A stretch of 35,460 nucleotides of DNA. Origin: Planctomycetota bacterium. Lineage in GTDB: Bacteria; Planctomycetota; Planctomycetia; Planctomycetales; Planctomycetaceae. This document shows, piece after piece, positions 1 through 8,213 of the stretch (its first letter is position 1; each line of letters starts with the position of its first letter). The position numbers and the translations under genes are program-made. The notes beneath the pieces were generated by a model. That model saw nothing but the letters and a program-made list of their open reading frames with translations. It had not been told where the DNA came from and did not search any database. Location: contig JAJRVU010000144.1 in assembly GCA_024277145.1 (NCBI GenBank), forward strand, positions 1-35,460, written 5' to 3'.

Positions 1-1254
1 ATGCTTATGGTGGCTGTGATTATCATTTATGCAATCATTGATTCCATGTTCAACCAGAAAAGCATTGGGTACGACCTGATTGTTGGTAAAAAAGGATCAG
101 ATTTACAACTTGTTCTGAACACCGTTTATCGAATGAGCCAACCAGTTGGGAACCTTCCTTATCGCTATTACTTAAGCTTGAAAGATGATCCCCGAGTAGA
201 AGAAGCAATTCCTTTCTGCCTGGGAGATGTAACGGAACAAGGGGGTTTTCCCATTGTTGGAACAGTTTTCAAGTTTTTTGAAATTGAATATGCACCAAAT
301 AAATATTTTGAATGTCGTGGGAAAGCGTTTAATGAAAAATCATTACACGCCTTAATCGGTTATGAAGTTGCCCGAAAAAATGGATGGGATATCGGATCAA
401 CATTCAAATTATCTCATGGCGGGATGGCTGACCATATTCATGATGAAGAATTCAAGGTGGTTGGCGTTTTAAAGTCGACAGGAACAGCAAATGATAAAAC
501 AGTTTTCATTCCGCTGGACGCTTTTTATAATATTGCAGGTCATGGTTCAGCACAGGAAGAAGCAGAAAAACATGAGCTTGAATTCTTTGGAAACGAATAT
601 GAAAAAATCTTGTCAAAGTACACCGATAAAGAATACAACAAAGGATTTGATGACCATTCAGGGCACGATCATGGCCATGAACATGCGCACGAATCAATGA
701 CTTTAACAAAAAAAGAAGTGACTTCCGTTTTATTAAGAATGAAATCGCAGACAACGGCATACATGTTTGCAGGGGGAATTAAAAAAGGAAACAAAGCACA
801 GGCGGTGAATCCCATCATGCCTATGAAAAGATTAATGGATCAGGTTGTTGGAAATATCAGGACGGTCCTGCTGTTTTTAACAGGGTTAATTATTCTTGTT
901 TCAGGAGTTGGGATATTTGTCAGCATTTACAATTCCATGTCTGATCGGAAAAAAGAAATTGCAATCATGCGTGCATTGGGGGCAAGCAGGAATACCGTTT
1001 TCTCCGTCATCCTGATGGAATCGACGCTCCTTTGTTTTATTGGTGGTCTCATGGGAATTTTACTCGGGCATGGCCTGGTTTTTGTGATTTCCCCAATTGT
1101 CGCAGAACGAAGCGGAATATTAATGGATCCATACAATTTTGAACTAGCTGAACTCATCATCCTGCCAGTGATGATCGTACTTGCATCTTTGGTCGGCTTT
1201 ATTCCGGGAATGACCGCGTATAAAACGGATGTCGCTGAAACACTATCCAGCTAG
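1..1254 (+). CDS. MacB/FtsX-type ABC transporter permease, 5' end cut by window
   Basis: Permease subunit of a MacB-like ABC exporter in the inner membrane; such proteins have one N-terminal helix, a large periplasmic domain and three C-terminal helices. The reading frame is open at base 1 and begins inside the first helix (residues about 1-15), so the true start lies upstream and some N-terminal residues are missing. The periplasmic part (about 20-285) is followed by helices near 287-312, 334-361 and 383-405, with the FtsX signature around residues 300-330 (SMSDRKKEIAIMRALGA). An unusual histidine-rich stretch lies at residues 219-230 (H219, 222, 224, 226, 228, 230), and further histidines occur at 139, 145 and 147. 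This suggests a metal ligand, but that is inference. The ATPase partner is expected upstream, outside the window. The family call is firm; the substrate is unknown. Confidence 0.9.
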   Translation: MLMVAVIIIYAIIDSMFNQKSIGYDLIVGKKGSDLQLVLNTVYRMSQPVGNLPYRYYLSLKDDPRVEEAIPFCLGDVTEQGGFPIVGTVFKFFEIEYAPNKYFECRGKAFNEKSLHALIGYEVARKNGWDIGSTFKLSHGGMADHIHDEEFKVVGVLKSTGTANDKTVFIPLDAFYNIAGHGSAQEEAEKHELEFFGNEYEKILSKYTDKEYNKGFDDHSGHDHGHEHAHESMTLTKKEVTSVLLRMKSQTTAYMFAGGIKKGNKAQAVNPIMPMKRLMDQVVGNIRTVLLFLTGLIILVSGVGIFVSIYNSMSDRKKEIAIMRALGASRNTVFSVILMESTLLCFIGGLMGILLGHGLVFVISPIVAERSGILMDPYNFELAELIILPVMIVLASLVGFIPGMTAYKTDVAETLSS

Positions 1255-1656
1255 ACTTTGCCTGAGCATATGAGTTATCTCATTTCAGTGATACAACTTA
1301 TGGCATTTTGACATATTATTATATGGCTTTTTTTCTAACTGGGAAATCCCGTATCTCTGGTATAATTGACTGCAAAGTACATTTAACCCGTTGAAAATCA
1401 ATTCTGTGATCTGGAAACCATCCATACCTCTGGTAAAATGACAGTCGTGCACTAAGAGGTCACAACCCTCTTTATTTGTAAGCTTTGAAGAGTACAATAG
1501 AACAAGCAATTTTAACCGTATAGTATTATATGAATATCCTGTCATTCAGGTGGATGGCAGAGTTTTTAAAGTGTGATTTTTAAGATTCAAAGAGAATTCT
1601 TGCTGCTTATCATGATATTTTTTTTATCGCAGCAAAGAAAGTTTGGAGAATAAACA
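1255..1656. other. Gene-free spacer with dyad before the DUF3299 gene
   Basis: About 400 bases without a convincing gene; a short minus-strand open frame here has no recognisable features. Near its right end a 7-bp inverted repeat (TTGCTGC at 1600-1606, GCAGCAA at 1629-1635) encloses a 10-bp palindrome TATCATGATA (1608-1617) and a run of eight T, some 20 bases before the next start codon. It could be an operator or a leader hairpin for the downstream genes. Confidence 0.5.
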
Positions 1657-2379
1657 ATGACAGATGGTAGTTTAGTGAATGAGGTGAATGGTTCCATGTC
1701 CGAAGGATATGTTGAGCAATCGAATGAATTTAATTATAAACCGGTTCCTCCGATGGCTCCTGTCAGCTTGGTTTTAGGACTTTTATCTTCCATTGCTTTG
1801 CTTTCTTACATTGGCATTGCAATTGGAGTTTTTGGAATAGTTTTGAGCGCGGTTTGTTGGACAAGGATCCGTAATTCACAAGGAGAACTCGGCGGAAAAA
1901 TTTTACCCGCCATTGGATTGATTCTTTCAGTCTTATTTGTAACTGGAGGATTAAGTCTGCATTCCTATGCTTATGCCACAGAAGTTCCAGTCGGTTTTAC
2001 TCGAATTAATTTTTACCACGATATTTCTAAAAAAGGTTTTGTCGTTGAAGATGGAAAACAGGATTTTGATCCGGGCGTAAAAGAACTCGAAGATAAGAAA
2101 ATATTTATCAAAGGTTTTATGTATCCCACACGAGATACGGAAGATCTCAATAGTTTTCTGCTTGTTAAAGATAGTGATGAATGCTGTTTTGGAGGTGAAC
2201 CTGATTTATCTGACATGATTCTTGTTGAGATGAAAGAAGGCATGACTGTAGATTTTCATGATGGTATGGTAGCCATTTCAGGAATATTCAAACTGAAAAA
2301 TATACATTCAGGTGGCGAGTTAAAACCTGTTTATCAAATTAATGGAGAATTTTTCAGTCATTCAAGGACATTATTCTAA
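1657..2379 (+). CDS. Membrane protein with C-terminal DUF3299 domain
   Basis: Protein of 240 residues with no known enzymatic function. Residues about 33-100 are hydrophobic, with two or three helices arranged like the DUF4190-type membrane module. The C-terminal half (about 145-225) matches the DUF3299 pattern: a beta strand followed by GFMYPT (153-158) and the paired cysteines of DECCFG (174-179). The DUF3299 domain probably lies outside the membrane, like the paralogous lipoprotein encoded immediately downstream (1-base gap), which carries the same two motifs. A GGAG ribosome site lies nine bases before the ATG. In other bacteria DUF3299 proteins accompany MacB-like ABC permeases, as here. 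The role is unknown; a link with metal transport or an exported redox-active cysteine pair is inference. Confidence 0.82.
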   Translation: MTDGSLVNEVNGSMSEGYVEQSNEFNYKPVPPMAPVSLVLGLLSSIALLSYIGIAIGVFGIVLSAVCWTRIRNSQGELGGKILPAIGLILSVLFVTGGLSLHSYAYATEVPVGFTRINFYHDISKKGFVVEDGKQDFDPGVKELEDKKIFIKGFMYPTRDTEDLNSFLLVKDSDECCFGGEPDLSDMILVEMKEGMTVDFHDGMVAISGIFKLKNIHSGGELKPVYQINGEFFSHSRTLF

Positions 2380-2380
2380 T

Positions 2381-3385
2381 ATGGAAATAAGAAATTTCTG
2401 CCAACTGCTGACATTATTAGCTGTGGTCTATGGATGGAGCTTCACGGGTTGCAGAAATGATGATGCATCATACCAAAAAATCACACAGCTTGAAGAATCA
2501 GCCGAGGATACTTCAACCTCTCCTGAGATCGATAAAAAACCGACTGTCGAAATAAAACCTGCTGTTAATCCGGAAACAGTTGAAAAATCAATAAAAACAG
2601 AGGTCTCACAGGCATCCGTCAATTCTTCGATCAAAAGTTCTCCAAAAATTCCTAACATAGTTGCACAAGTTAAACATCCAGATAAAAAACCGTTTGAAGG
2701 TAAAAAACAGCCTGATAATACAAAGCAAACCAATAATACAAAGCAACCGGTGGAAAAACAGAAGCCTTTAAATTCTCAAGATAAGAGCAGCAAACTACCC
2801 GAGCAGAAAAAGAAAACTGAGAAAATAGAGATTGAAAATAAAATCGCTATTAAGAAGACTCAACGATTAAGTGCTGCAGAAAGGATGGCGCTGCTTCAAA
2901 ACAGGAACAACCCTGATAAGAATATTAAGAAGCCGGTCAAACGGGAAGTGAAAATTCTCATCCCGGATAAAACTTTCAAAACCACCGGAAAAAACAAAGC
3001 TCTTCGCGTAAGTTATGATGATATTGATCTGCTCAAGGTGATTAATATGGATCCTGTAACGCCGGATGTTGCGGATAAATTGCCTCAGTGGTTATTGGAT
3101 CTGGATGGAAAACGAATCCGGATCAGGGGGTTCATGTATCCTACTTATGTGGAAAGCGGAATTGAAAAATTTGCCCTGGCTCGTGACAATGACATATGTT
3201 GCTTTAAAAGGAATCCAAAAATCTATGATGTTTTCATGGTTTTCATGCGTAAAGGAATGACAACAAATTACATTGAGGGAAGACCCTTTGATGTTGAAGG
3301 CATCTTTCACGTCAAAGTGGAAGCAGAAGAGGGAATTATGCTCCAGTTGTATTTTATTGATGATGCAATCATCATTAAGAAATAA
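2381..3385 (+). CDS. DUF3299 lipoprotein with long lysine/proline-rich linker
   Basis: The start chosen is the ATG one base after the upstream stop; an in-frame ATG at 2342 would overlap the previous gene and put residues before the signal peptide. From this start the signal peptide ends in a lipobox-like FTGC with the cysteine at residue 24, so the product (334 residues) is probably a lipoprotein. Residues about 45-195 are a low-complexity linker rich in K, P, Q and N, suited to span the periplasm or cell wall. The C-terminal domain repeats the DUF3299 motifs GFMYPT (250-255) and ICCF (272-275), making it a paralogue of the preceding gene. Tight spacing implies one operon. A small in-frame duplication (period 18 bases) is visible in the linker at 2715-2746. 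Confidence 0.82.
   Translation: MEIRNFCQLLTLLAVVYGWSFTGCRNDDASYQKITQLEESAEDTSTSPEIDKKPTVEIKPAVNPETVEKSIKTEVSQASVNSSIKSSPKIPNIVAQVKHPDKKPFEGKKQPDNTKQTNNTKQPVEKQKPLNSQDKSSKLPEQKKKTEKIEIENKIAIKKTQRLSAAERMALLQNRNNPDKNIKKPVKREVKILIPDKTFKTTGKNKALRVSYDDIDLLKVINMDPVTPDVADKLPQWLLDLDGKRIRIRGFMYPTYVESGIEKFALARDNDICCFKRNPKIYDVFMVFMRKGMTTNYIEGRPFDVEGIFHVKVEAEEGIMLQLYFIDDAIIIKK
2715..2746 (+). repeat. Short in-frame direct repeat in the DUF3299 lipoprotein linker
   Basis: Two perfect 14-base copies (ATAATACAAAGCAA at 2715-2728 and 2733-2746) with an 18-base period encode NTKQ twice. The duplication keeps the frame and lengthens the low-complexity linker. Confidence 0.7.
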
Positions 3386-3451
3386 CGTTAATAATTTCAC
3401 TCACATTAAATTAACAACAGATAAAACGAAATAACAAAGTCGGAGTATTCC

Positions 3452-4639
3452 ATGTTCACTCGAAAAGCTTCTCAAAAACTGATTCTATCCATAGCCATGT
3501 TCATGTTTTCATCCCTGATTCCTCAATCAGGAGAAACTTGTCCATTCTGCTCCGCTCCTTCCCTGACTTTTTTGGAACAGGTGGATGAATCAAAAGCAGT
3601 TGTGTTGACTCGCTGGGTTTCGACTAAAAAATCTGAGGGAGATGAACCTGCAAGCTCTGTTTATGAAATCGTCGAATATTTAAAAGGACCAGAAGCTAAG
3701 CTGACACGCGGAACCAAAATCACCCTGCCGATCTATCGTAAAGCAAAAACAGAAAACCTGTTTTTCTTCACAGCAATTGGTGAGAAGGAATTGGAATGGA
3801 ACACTCCTGTTGAAATGACTCGCCCTGCTTTTGAATACCTCAAGAAAGCTCCTTCATCTAAAACATCAGCCAAAGAACGACTTACATACTATGTTCAATA
3901 TCTGGAAAATGAAGATGAATTGATTGCCATTGATGCCTATTCTGAATTCGCCAATGCACCTTTTGACGATATTGAAAAAGTGAGTTCGGTCATGCCTCGG
4001 GCAGATTTACGAAAATGGATCCTGGATCCGAAAACGTCTTCCACTCGCCTTGCTTTGTATGGTTTGCTGCTCGGGCTATGCGGTCAGGAAGAAGATATCG
4101 CCGTTTTTCGAGAAAAAATTCTAGAGCCAACAAAAGATTTTCGTCTTGGAATTGATGGCGTAATGTCAGGATATCTGCTTCTTGCCAAAGATGAGGGTAT
4201 TGACCTGCTGAATGAAACCAAATTCAAGAACCCCGAAGCAGTCTTCAGTGAAACTTATGCAGCGATGCAGGCTTTGCGATTTATTTGGACGTATGGAAAA
4301 GGGCGAGTCAGCAAACAGAAATTAAGAGAATCAATGAGATTGCTTCTTGATCGTGCTGATATGTCTGACCTTGTTATCGCGGACTTGGCTCGGTGGAAAG
4401 ACTGGGGCGTTCAGGATCGACTGATGAAATTATATGGATCAGAAGGATATGAAATTCCAGCAATTAAACGATCCATTATTCGGTTCATGCTAGCCAGCAT
4501 TAAAGATGTTCCCAAAAATAAAAAGGAATCAGGCTCTCTTCCCGAACATGCAGTTAAAGGGAAAAAATATATCGAAAAACTCAGGGAAATCGATCCCAAA
4601 ACAGTTAAGCAGGCAGAAAGATTTTTCTTCCTGAACTGA
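3452..4639 (+). CDS. Exported CPFC protein, first of a tandem paralogous pair
   Basis: Protein of 395 residues of unknown function. A signal peptide (about 1-28) ends just before a CPFC motif (C30, C33). An N-terminal domain of about 110 residues follows, with beta-strand pattern and the layout VVLTRW...YEIVEYLKG...ITLP. This resembles NTR/TIMP-like domains, which also begin with a C-x-C-type motif at the mature N-terminus, but the similarity is only my pattern reading. The C-terminal 230 residues are helical, possibly armadillo/HEAT-like, with blocks such as LALYGLLLGLCG, DLARWKDW and LMKLY. The next gene encodes a paralogue with these blocks in the same order. A GGAG site lies six bases before the ATG. 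It follows the DUF3299 lipoprotein gene by 66 bases, so co-transcription is likely. Confidence 0.8.
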   Translation: MFTRKASQKLILSIAMFMFSSLIPQSGETCPFCSAPSLTFLEQVDESKAVVLTRWVSTKKSEGDEPASSVYEIVEYLKGPEAKLTRGTKITLPIYRKAKTENLFFFTAIGEKELEWNTPVEMTRPAFEYLKKAPSSKTSAKERLTYYVQYLENEDELIAIDAYSEFANAPFDDIEKVSSVMPRADLRKWILDPKTSSTRLALYGLLLGLCGQEEDIAVFREKILEPTKDFRLGIDGVMSGYLLLAKDEGIDLLNETKFKNPEAVFSETYAAMQALRFIWTYGKGRVSKQKLRESMRLLLDRADMSDLVIADLARWKDWGVQDRLMKLYGSEGYEIPAIKRSIIRFMLASIKDVPKNKKESGSLPEHAVKGKKYIEKLREIDPKTVKQAERFFFLN

Positions 4640-4728
4640 ATCCATATGTTGGATAAGGCAATTTCGAGAACATGAAAATAAGAATTCCTGATTCCACTTA
4701 AAGTTGAATTAAAGTAAGGACTGATAAC

Positions 4729-5907
4729 TTGTTGTCCGGATTAAAAATTCTTAACGGATTCAAGTTCACCTCTTTAGTATTTTTCTTATGGGCTATTGCT
4801 TCTTTAAACGATTCTTCAGGTTGCCCATTTTGTCCTCCGGTTTCATCCACGTTGGCTGAACAATTTGCAGAATCTTCTATAGTGGTTCTCGCTGAATGGA
4901 ATTCGACCCGCAAAGAAGACAAGAAATCACAAACAACCTTTGCTCCACTAAAAATAGAAAAAGGGAACAAAAAACTTCTGGAATCAAAACAATTCATTTC
5001 CGTCGATGAAGAATATCAAGGTCAGAAAGGTGATCTGTTCCTTCTCTTTTCTGAAGAAGATGATTTGCAGGATTGGCAGGAAATCATTCCTGTCTCAGAA
5101 GCTTCCTATCAATATATATTACAAGCACCCGGCTTGGAAACCGAAACAAAAAAACGGTTATCCTACTTCCTTCGTTTTCTGGAATATCCTGATCCTTTGA
5201 TTGCTGATGATGCGTTTTCAGAATTTGCGCAAGCCAGTTTTGAAGATGTCTTCAGCTTGAATAAAATATATCCTGTTTCCAAAATACGGAAATGGATACA
5301 AAACCCGGAGATGCCTGCAACCAGAATTGGACTTTATTCCCTGATGCTGGGATTATCTGGCAATAAGAAAGATGCAGAATTTCTTAAAAAACGGATGAAA
5401 ACTCTGGATGATGAATTTCATCTCGGGCTGGATGGAATGATGGCGGGATATATATTGCTTTCAGGAAATCAGGGGCTTAAATACCTGAATCAGAATTACC
5501 TGACCAGAAAAGATGCTTCCTCGAGTGAATCTTTTGCAGCGATGAAAGCTCTCCGGTTTTTACATCAACATGCACGAGATAAAGTGGATCCAAAGCTGGT
5601 GGAAGCATCCATGAGGCTGATGTTAAAACGTCCATCCATGACGGAACTGGTTATCATTGATTTAACACGATGGAAAGACTGGAGCATTGCTGAGGAATTA
5701 ATGAAATTGTATCAACAGCCTGGGCATGATAACCGACCAACGAGACGTGCAATTATTTCTTATTTGCTTCTGTTTACAAATGAAAAAATCAATTCCACCA
5801 AAATCCCAGAACCATTTCGCAAAAAAGTGATTACATTTTTAAGTAATGCAAAAACAGATCATCCACGAGCCTACCGTGAAGCAGAACGTTTCCTGAATCG
5901 CAATTAG
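4729..5907 (+). CDS. Exported CPFC protein, second of a tandem paralogous pair
   Basis: Paralogue of the preceding gene (392 residues). The start is TTG at 4729, supported by an AAGTAAGGA ribosome site ending eight bases upstream and by the signal peptide beginning directly there. CPFC again follows the signal peptide (C32, C35). The same N-terminal beta-like domain is seen (IVVLAEWNSTRK) and the same helical blocks (GLYSLMLGLSG, LGLDGMMAGYILL, LTRWKDW, LMKLY). The two copies are clearly homologous over their length but have diverged considerably, so the duplication is old. The conserved blocks in the helical half are better preserved than the N-terminal domain. Function is unknown. The position in a run with DUF3299 proteins and an ABC permease suggests an envelope role. 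Confidence 0.8.
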   Translation: MLSGLKILNGFKFTSLVFFLWAIASLNDSSGCPFCPPVSSTLAEQFAESSIVVLAEWNSTRKEDKKSQTTFAPLKIEKGNKKLLESKQFISVDEEYQGQKGDLFLLFSEEDDLQDWQEIIPVSEASYQYILQAPGLETETKKRLSYFLRFLEYPDPLIADDAFSEFAQASFEDVFSLNKIYPVSKIRKWIQNPEMPATRIGLYSLMLGLSGNKKDAEFLKKRMKTLDDEFHLGLDGMMAGYILLSGNQGLKYLNQNYLTRKDASSSESFAAMKALRFLHQHARDKVDPKLVEASMRLMLKRPSMTELVIIDLTRWKDWSIAEELMKLYQQPGHDNRPTRRAIISYLLLFTNEKINSTKIPEPFRKKVITFLSNAKTDHPRAYREAERFLNRN

Positions 5908-5956
5908 ATGCAACAAACAAAGAGACAACAATCCTTGCAGAAAGAGAATATCAATC

Positions 5957-7144
5957 ATGTTTGATTTGGATAAAATCCAGAAAGCTTTAAAAGAATTTCA
6001 ACTGGATGGTTGGATTCTTTACGATTTCCGCCAGAGTAATATTCTTGCTCATCGAGTTCTGGATATTCCGACAGATTTAACAATCACCAGAAGATTCTGT
6101 TACTGCATCCCGGCAGAAGGAAGTCCAAAAAAATTGATGCACCAAATCGAACCTGATTCCCTATCTCATCTTCCTGGGGAAACTCGTTCCTATTTACGCT
6201 GGCAGGAATGGGAAACAGGAATTGAATGGCTGGTTGATGGAATGAAAATCGTTGCCTCAGAATATTCACCTTTTAATGCGAATCCTTATATTTCAAAACT
6301 CGATGCTGGATTGGCTGATTTGCTCAAACGATTTCATTTGGAAATTGTTCCGTCCGGAGATTTGATTCAGCTTTTTGAAGCAGTCTGGACTGAAGAACAA
6401 TGCCTTTCTCATAAGAAAGCAGAAGTGATCACAACAAAATCTTTTGATCTCGCATGGGAGATGATTTTCAAAGAAATTCAAACTTACAATAGCTTGGAAG
6501 AACTGGCAGTTCAGAAAATGATACTGGATCATTTTGCAGCGAACAACATGATTACCGATCATCCACCAATTGTTGCAAGAGGGGAAAACAGCGGAAATCC
6601 TCATTACGAAACAGGCACGGGAAAGAACACCTTAATTAAAGAAGGTGATCTGGTTTTGATTGACCTCTGGGGGAAATTGGATGAGCCAAATGCGGTTTTC
6701 AGTGATTTAACCCGCATGGGATATGTCGGTACAAAAACTCCGGAAAAAGAAGAAGCTGTTTTTCAAATTGTTGCCTCTGCTCGTGATGCAGCAATCAATA
6801 AAATCGAAGTTTCCCTTTCCAGCAACCATCCAATTCAGGGTTGGGAAGTGGATCAGGCTGCACGTGATGTCATTGACCAAGCAGAGTATGGTTCTTACTT
6901 TGTACACCGAACAGGGCACAGCATCGGGCAGGAAACTCACGGCAATGGCGCAAATATGGATAACCTGGAAACTCGGGAAGAACGCCATCTGCTGCCGAGC
7001 ACTTGTTTTTCAATTGAACCTGGAATTTATCTTCCTGAATTTGGAATCCGTAGCGAAGTGAATGTCTTCATCGACAAGAATAATCACGTTCACGTTACCG
7101 GTGGACCTGTCCAGAAAAATATCGAGCTGATTTTGAACCGGTAA
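5957..7144 (+). CDS. M24 family metallopeptidase (Xaa-Pro aminopeptidase-like)
   Basis: Cytoplasmic aminopeptidase-like protein of 395 residues that would remove an N-terminal residue preceding proline, or a related dipeptide. The N-terminal half (about 1-150) is the creatinase-type non-catalytic domain. The pita-bread catalytic domain (about 155-395) carries the five expected metal ligands: D236 in LIDLWG, D250 in FSDLTR, H321 in RTGHSIG, E354 in SIEPG and E367 in RSEVN. A second conserved histidine, H328, is present in the ETHG motif. No signal peptide is visible. The gene follows the second CPFC gene by 49 bases and may be read through from it. Convergent with the ThuA-like gene. Exact substrate specificity cannot be told from sequence. 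Confidence 0.9.
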   Translation: MFDLDKIQKALKEFQLDGWILYDFRQSNILAHRVLDIPTDLTITRRFCYCIPAEGSPKKLMHQIEPDSLSHLPGETRSYLRWQEWETGIEWLVDGMKIVASEYSPFNANPYISKLDAGLADLLKRFHLEIVPSGDLIQLFEAVWTEEQCLSHKKAEVITTKSFDLAWEMIFKEIQTYNSLEELAVQKMILDHFAANNMITDHPPIVARGENSGNPHYETGTGKNTLIKEGDLVLIDLWGKLDEPNAVFSDLTRMGYVGTKTPEKEEAVFQIVASARDAAINKIEVSLSSNHPIQGWEVDQAARDVIDQAEYGSYFVHRTGHSIGQETHGNGANMDNLETREERHLLPSTCFSIEPGIYLPEFGIRSEVNVFIDKNNHVHVTGGPVQKNIELILNR

Positions 7145-7176
7145 CGCTGATTCTCACAAATCATTCCCGACAGTTA

Positions 7177-8079
7177 TTACTTCCCGTTGGCATCCTTAGC
7201 TGCTTTGGCTTCTTCACTTTTAGAGAGTTCCGGGTTCGGTGTCACATCTGCAGATTCCAGATTCATGATCCAGCGGATCGCTCCCTCAGTTGATTTCAGG
7301 AACGTTTTATTGGTCCATGTTTCTTCGTTATGTCCAAGATTATTATAGTAGATTTTTCCTTCTCCCCATTCACGTGTCCAGGCGACCGGTACATGATACG
7401 GTTTCGAAGGTTTGCACTTTGCCATGTTCAGGCTCATCAGGACATGAACGTTTTCTGGAACCCAGTTTTTATACTGGTAAATTTCGTCTTGAATCTGGAA
7501 TTCACTACCCCACGGTTTCATGGCTGGGTGAGAGGAATCATGAACCGAAATGGTGACCATGTTTTTTGAATTCCAGGGATGTCCGTTAAATGTTCCGCCG
7601 ATAATTTCCTGATACCATTTGCAGTTTTCGCTTTTTGCACCATAGGTATCTGTCGCAGAATGAAAGCCGATTAATCCGTGTCCTTTTTCTTTCAGCCAGA
7701 TTTCAGCAAAATATTTTTGAGCCTCTTTCGAGATAGGCAGAAATCCTGTTGTATAAAGCATGACGATGTCATAGTTCTTCAGGTTTTCGATGGTGAAATC
7801 AGATTCACAATCCTGCGTACAATGAACTTCGAACAGTCCTGTCTGTTGCCCGAGTTGTGTCATGGCAATTTCCGCAGCAGAAAGTTTATTCTCTTTCCTG
7901 TTCACAGCACCATGAACAAAGCCTGCACTTTGTGTGACCATCAACACTTTGGCTTTGTCTGCAGCATGCAATTGAGGAATCGAAAAAAAGCTGGCACCGA
8001 TTGCAAAAACAATCGCGAATTTAATCAGGGATGCTATTAATGAACCGGACATTAAACCGGGGGATCTCTTTAATTTCAT
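7177..8079 (-). CDS. Secreted ThuA-like domain protein
   Basis: Product of 300 residues with a signal peptide (about 1-39, ending near LHA) and a ThuA-like domain (about 44-275). The domain has the class I glutamine amidotransferase-like fold but lacks the nucleophile elbow needed for amidotransferase activity. Recognisable blocks are KVLMVTQSAGFVH, YDIVMLYTTG, GLIGFHSATDT, GTFNGHP and GEGKIYYNNLGH. ThuA was named from trehalose utilisation in rhizobia. The many planctomycete members are mostly exported and are often placed in sugar or polysaccharide metabolism, but a biochemical role is not established. An AGGA site lies about ten bases upstream of the ATG. The C-terminal 25 residues are a charged tail (SEEAKAAKDANGK). 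Confidence 0.85.
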   Translation of the reverse strand: MKLKRSPGLMSGSLIASLIKFAIVFAIGASFFSIPQLHAADKAKVLMVTQSAGFVHGAVNRKENKLSAAEIAMTQLGQQTGLFEVHCTQDCESDFTIENLKNYDIVMLYTTGFLPISKEAQKYFAEIWLKEKGHGLIGFHSATDTYGAKSENCKWYQEIIGGTFNGHPWNSKNMVTISVHDSSHPAMKPWGSEFQIQDEIYQYKNWVPENVHVLMSLNMAKCKPSKPYHVPVAWTREWGEGKIYYNNLGHNEETWTNKTFLKSTEGAIRWIMNLESADVTPNPELSKSEEAKAAKDANGK

Positions 8080-8213
8080 AATCGGGATTCCTTAAGTGAA
8101 TTCTTGTGCGAGTTGCCTGGAACTCCATCCTAAGGTTTGGAACAAGATGTTTCCAGTTTTAATAAAAGGAATTATCCATATTTCAGAGCATATGCAGAAC
8201 TGCTCAAATGAAA

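Noticed and set aside
1285-1545. Minus-strand open frame of 86 codons in the first spacer
   Set aside because: No ribosome site, no recognisable domain and low-quality composition; likely chance.
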